The position numbers and the translations under genes were made by a program. Below, in pieces: positions 5,375 through 6,948 of a stretch of DNA of 6,948 nucleotides. The stretch comes from JBOGXF01 sp050694275 (GTDB lineage Bacteria > Actinomycetota > CADDZG01 > WHSQ01): NCBI GenBank assembly GCA_050694275.1, contig JBOGXF010000057.1:1-6948 (forward strand), in the 5' to 3' direction. Below the pieces are notes generated by a model that was given only the letters and a program-made list of their open reading frames with translations, made no database searches and was not told the origin of the DNA. Numbering within the stretch: the stretch's first letter is position 1; every line of letters begins with the position of its first letter.

Positions 5375-6667
5375 GTGAACGCGGTGGTTCCTCCTCTCCC
5401 CCCGGACCCCGGCTTGCCCGGGGCCAGGGGGCTTCTCCGTGGCGACGGGGCGCGCGCGGTCGGGTCCTTTCTGTCCGCGCGCGGGTGGGAGATGCAGGAC
5501 GCGCGCCCGGTCCAGGCGATGTATCGGCCCGGCGGATCGTTGGTCGTGCGTTTCCGGGTCCGGGCGCGGCACCCGTCGGGGGAGTCGCGTCTTCCCACGC
5601 TCTGCGTCGAAACCCGGACCGAACCCCGCCGCTCCCTGTCTCCGCCCGAGGCGTTTTCCCACAGGTACGACATCACCAACCCGATCGACGAGGGGCCTCC
5701 CTACGCCGCGTGGGCGTTCCCTTACGACCCCGGCCTCAAGGGCCTCACCGACGCGGCTTGGGGGCCCACCGCCAAGGACGCGATCCGTGCGCTGGGTGAG
5801 CGTCCGCGTGCCGTCAGTGTTCGTCCGCTCAACTATCGACCACGTCGGCGCGCGGTCTTCCATTACCAGTGCCTGCATGGGCGGGATCGCCCGGATGGAG
5901 CGCGACGAGCCGTCTACGCCAAGGTCATGCGCACCGAGCAGGCGCGCCGCGTGCTGCAGACGGCCGCGGCCGTCTCGCGCCGCAAAGCGGGGGTGAAGCT
6001 GTCGTTGCCGATCGCGAGCGCGCACGAGAACGTGATCCTCTTCGATCCGTTGCCGGGCACGAGCCTGCGCGATCTCATCCTCAACGGCGGTCGACTCCCC
6101 GCGCCCGAGCGGATCTGTGGGCTCGTTGCGAGCATCGGCAGCCTTGACGGGATCGTCGCCCCCTCACGGAGACACGGTCGGCCTCCGATCGAGGTCGTGA
6201 GCGGAACCAGGGACCTCCTCGACCGCCTCGCGCCGGACGTTGCGGCCGAGACCGTGACCGTCGTCGACGCGGTTGCGCGCGGAGCCGCGCGCGATGACGT
6301 CGCGGGTCGGGTTGTTCACGGCGATCTCTACGAGGCGCAGGTCTTTGTCGCCGACGATTTCTCTTTGGGGCTGATCGACCTCGATGACGTGGGTATCGGT
6401 GACCCCGCCCTCGACGCGGCCAACTTTTGTGCGCACCTGCTGGCGCTGGCGATGGCCGTCCCCGCCGCCAAGGATCGGATCCTTGCCTACCGGACCATCC
6501 TCAGGGGCGCGTTCCTCGAGACTCTCGATCTGTCCCCCGAGGCTTTCGCCTGGCGCGAGGCGTTGGTCATGATGCAGCTTGCGACCGGCCCCTTCAGGGT
6601 GCTCCATCCGCGGTGGCCTCAGCGAGTGGGGGCGGGGGTAAGAGTGGCCGCCCGTCTCGTCGCCTAA
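5375..6667 (+). CDS. APH/kinase-fold phosphotransferase family protein
   Basis: A 430-aa protein from GTG at 5375; the Shine-Dalgarno is weak and GTG 5384 is an alternative. The C-terminal half is a recognisable aminoglycoside-phosphotransferase-like fold. The catalytic loop is VVHGDLYEAQVFV (313-325, catalytic Asp317), followed by the metal-site segment GLIDLDDVGIGDPALDAANF (332-351, Asp335/337), then a helical end. AYAKVMR (180-186) supplies the likely nucleotide-binding Lys183, and FDPLPGTSLRDLI (223-235) resembles the hinge region. Position 322 is Gln where the usual motif HGDxxxxN has Asn, so activity may be altered. Residues 1-145 are extra relative to a minimal APH. They hold a segment (50-83) that resembles the N-lobe hairpin at 154-188; both begin YRP and end RTE. 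It follows the repeat-protein gene by 14 nt and probably shares its riboswitch-led transcript. Substrate is unknown. A drug-resistance role is not supported. Confidence 0.85.
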   Translation: MNAVVPPLPPDPGLPGARGLLRGDGARAVGSFLSARGWEMQDARPVQAMYRPGGSLVVRFRVRARHPSGESRLPTLCVETRTEPRRSLSPPEAFSHRYDITNPIDEGPPYAAWAFPYDPGLKGLTDAAWGPTAKDAIRALGERPRAVSVRPLNYRPRRRAVFHYQCLHGRDRPDGARRAVYAKVMRTEQARRVLQTAAAVSRRKAGVKLSLPIASAHENVILFDPLPGTSLRDLILNGGRLPAPERICGLVASIGSLDGIVAPSRRHGRPPIEVVSGTRDLLDRLAPDVAAETVTVVDAVARGAARDDVAGRVVHGDLYEAQVFVADDFSLGLIDLDDVGIGDPALDAANFCAHLLALAMAVPAAKDRILAYRTILRGAFLETLDLSPEAFAWREALVMMQLATGPFRVLHPRWPQRVGAGVRVAARLVA

Positions 6668-6674
6668 CGTTTCT

Positions 6675-6725
6675 CGAGGTGGGTCAGATTAGCCTCGCTT
6701 TCCGACGCTAATCTCGACAACCTCG
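6675..6725. terminator. Probable two-way terminator hairpin
   Basis: A long imperfect hairpin lies between two convergent genes. CGAGGT (6675-6680) pairs with ACCTCG (6720-6725), GTC (6683-6685) with GAC (6716-6718), and AGATTAGC (6686-6693) with GCTAATCT (6707-6714), around a 13-nt loop. That makes 17 base pairs with one small internal loop and one bulge. There is no T-run on either strand, so it is not a classic intrinsic terminator. The position, 7 nt after the phosphotransferase stop and 2 nt before the Fur-gene stop, argues for transcript-end formation from both sides. Confidence 0.55.
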
Positions 6726-6727
6726 TG

Positions 6728-6948
6728 CTAGCCGGGGCCGCACTCGGCGCACAGCCCGTAGAGCTCGGCCGTGTGACTGACCCGGCTGAAACCGTGGCGG
6801 CGCGCGGTCTGCTCGGCCCACCTCTCGACCGCGTCGCTCTCGATCTCGACCGACGTCCCGCACGAGCGGCAAACGAGGTGGTGGTGATGGTCGCCGGATT
6901 CGCACTGCCGGTACATCGCCTCGCCGTCGGCCCTGCGGAGCACGTCGA
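6728..6948 (-). CDS. Fur-family metalloregulator (probably Zur), C-terminal part
   Basis: The frame is open at the right edge of the window, so the N-terminal DNA-binding domain is missing. The visible 73 or so residues are the Fur-family dimerisation and metal-binding domain: DVLRRADGEAMYRQC, then the histidine cluster and first Cys pair HHHHLVCRSCG, a helix (AVERWAEQTARRHGF), HTAELYG, and the second Cys pair LCAECG near the end (TAG at 6730-6728). CxxC plus CxxC is the structural zinc site, and the HHHH stretch and downstream His/Glu contribute regulatory metal ligands in this family. The wording HHHHLVCRSCG and the short C-terminus resemble actinobacterial Zur (zinc uptake repressor) more than Fur or PerR, but the part that would settle this is partly outside. 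It converges on the phosphotransferase gene. Confidence 0.9.
   Translation of the reverse strand, partial: DVLRRADGEAMYRQCESGDHHHHLVCRSCGTSVEIESDAVERWAEQTARRHGFSRVSHTAELYGLCAECGPG

Noticed and set aside
4826..6025. A 399-codon - strand frame with collagen-like Ser-Gly-x repeats
   Set aside because: It is the antisense image of the (Ser/Thr)-Pro-x tract and of the phosphotransferase. Its start lies inside the kinase gene, and it also covers the riboswitch. The + strand frames have recognisable motifs.
5375..6667. Antibiotic-resistance aminoglycoside kinase
   Set aside because: Only the general APH fold motifs match. The long N-terminal region, the Gln substitution and the gene context do not resemble known resistance enzymes.
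6686..6714. Zur or DtxR operator
   Set aside because: The palindrome lies at the 3' ends of two convergent genes with no promoter nearby, and it does not match the operator consensus well.

Overview
This is a GC-rich, gene-dense window that looks like chromosomal DNA of an actinobacterium (Actinomycetota). The evidence is strong G/C bias at third codon positions, GTG starts, a Zur-like Fur protein of actinobacterial flavour, and a GC-rich c-di-GMP-I (GEMM-I) aptamer. The class or genus cannot be named from the sequence. No mobile elements, tRNAs, rRNAs or CRISPR arrays were seen.

Region 1 (1-3375, + strand) is a tightly packed membrane operon: a 5'-truncated NfeD/ClpP-class membrane protease, a stomatin-like SPFH slipin 37 nt downstream, and a YibE/F-family multi-pass membrane protein whose GTG start overlaps the slipin stop (TAGTG). 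NfeD plus slipin is a known pair linked to membrane-protein quality control and membrane microdomains. YibE/F is of unknown function.

Region 2 (3452-4716, - strand) is an ECF-type sigma factor followed, with an ATGA stop/start overlap, by its probable membrane-bound anti-sigma partner. The partner is a single-pass protein with no zinc-finger anti-sigma motif. Its predicted extracytoplasmic part ends in about 85 residues that are roughly 70% Asp/Glu.

Region 3 (about 4783-6667, + strand), divergent from the sigma gene, is the most interesting part. A convincing c-di-GMP-I riboswitch aptamer lies directly upstream of the ribosome-binding site of a small exported or membrane-anchored protein. 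That protein's C-terminal half is an almost perfect run of 26 (Ser/Thr)-Pro-x triplets. Fourteen bases later comes a divergent phosphotransferase of the APH/kinase-like fold with an apparently duplicated N-lobe hairpin and Gln in place of the usual second catalytic Asn. The sigma/anti-sigma pair and the riboswitch unit share an upstream gap of only about 66 bp between the sigma start codon and the aptamer. The layout suggests a cell-surface module under c-di-GMP and perhaps sigma-factor control; this is inference.

Region 4 (6668-6948) is a convergent intergenic region with a long imperfect hairpin, then the C-terminal part of a Fur-family (probably Zur) metalloregulator on the - strand that runs off the right edge.
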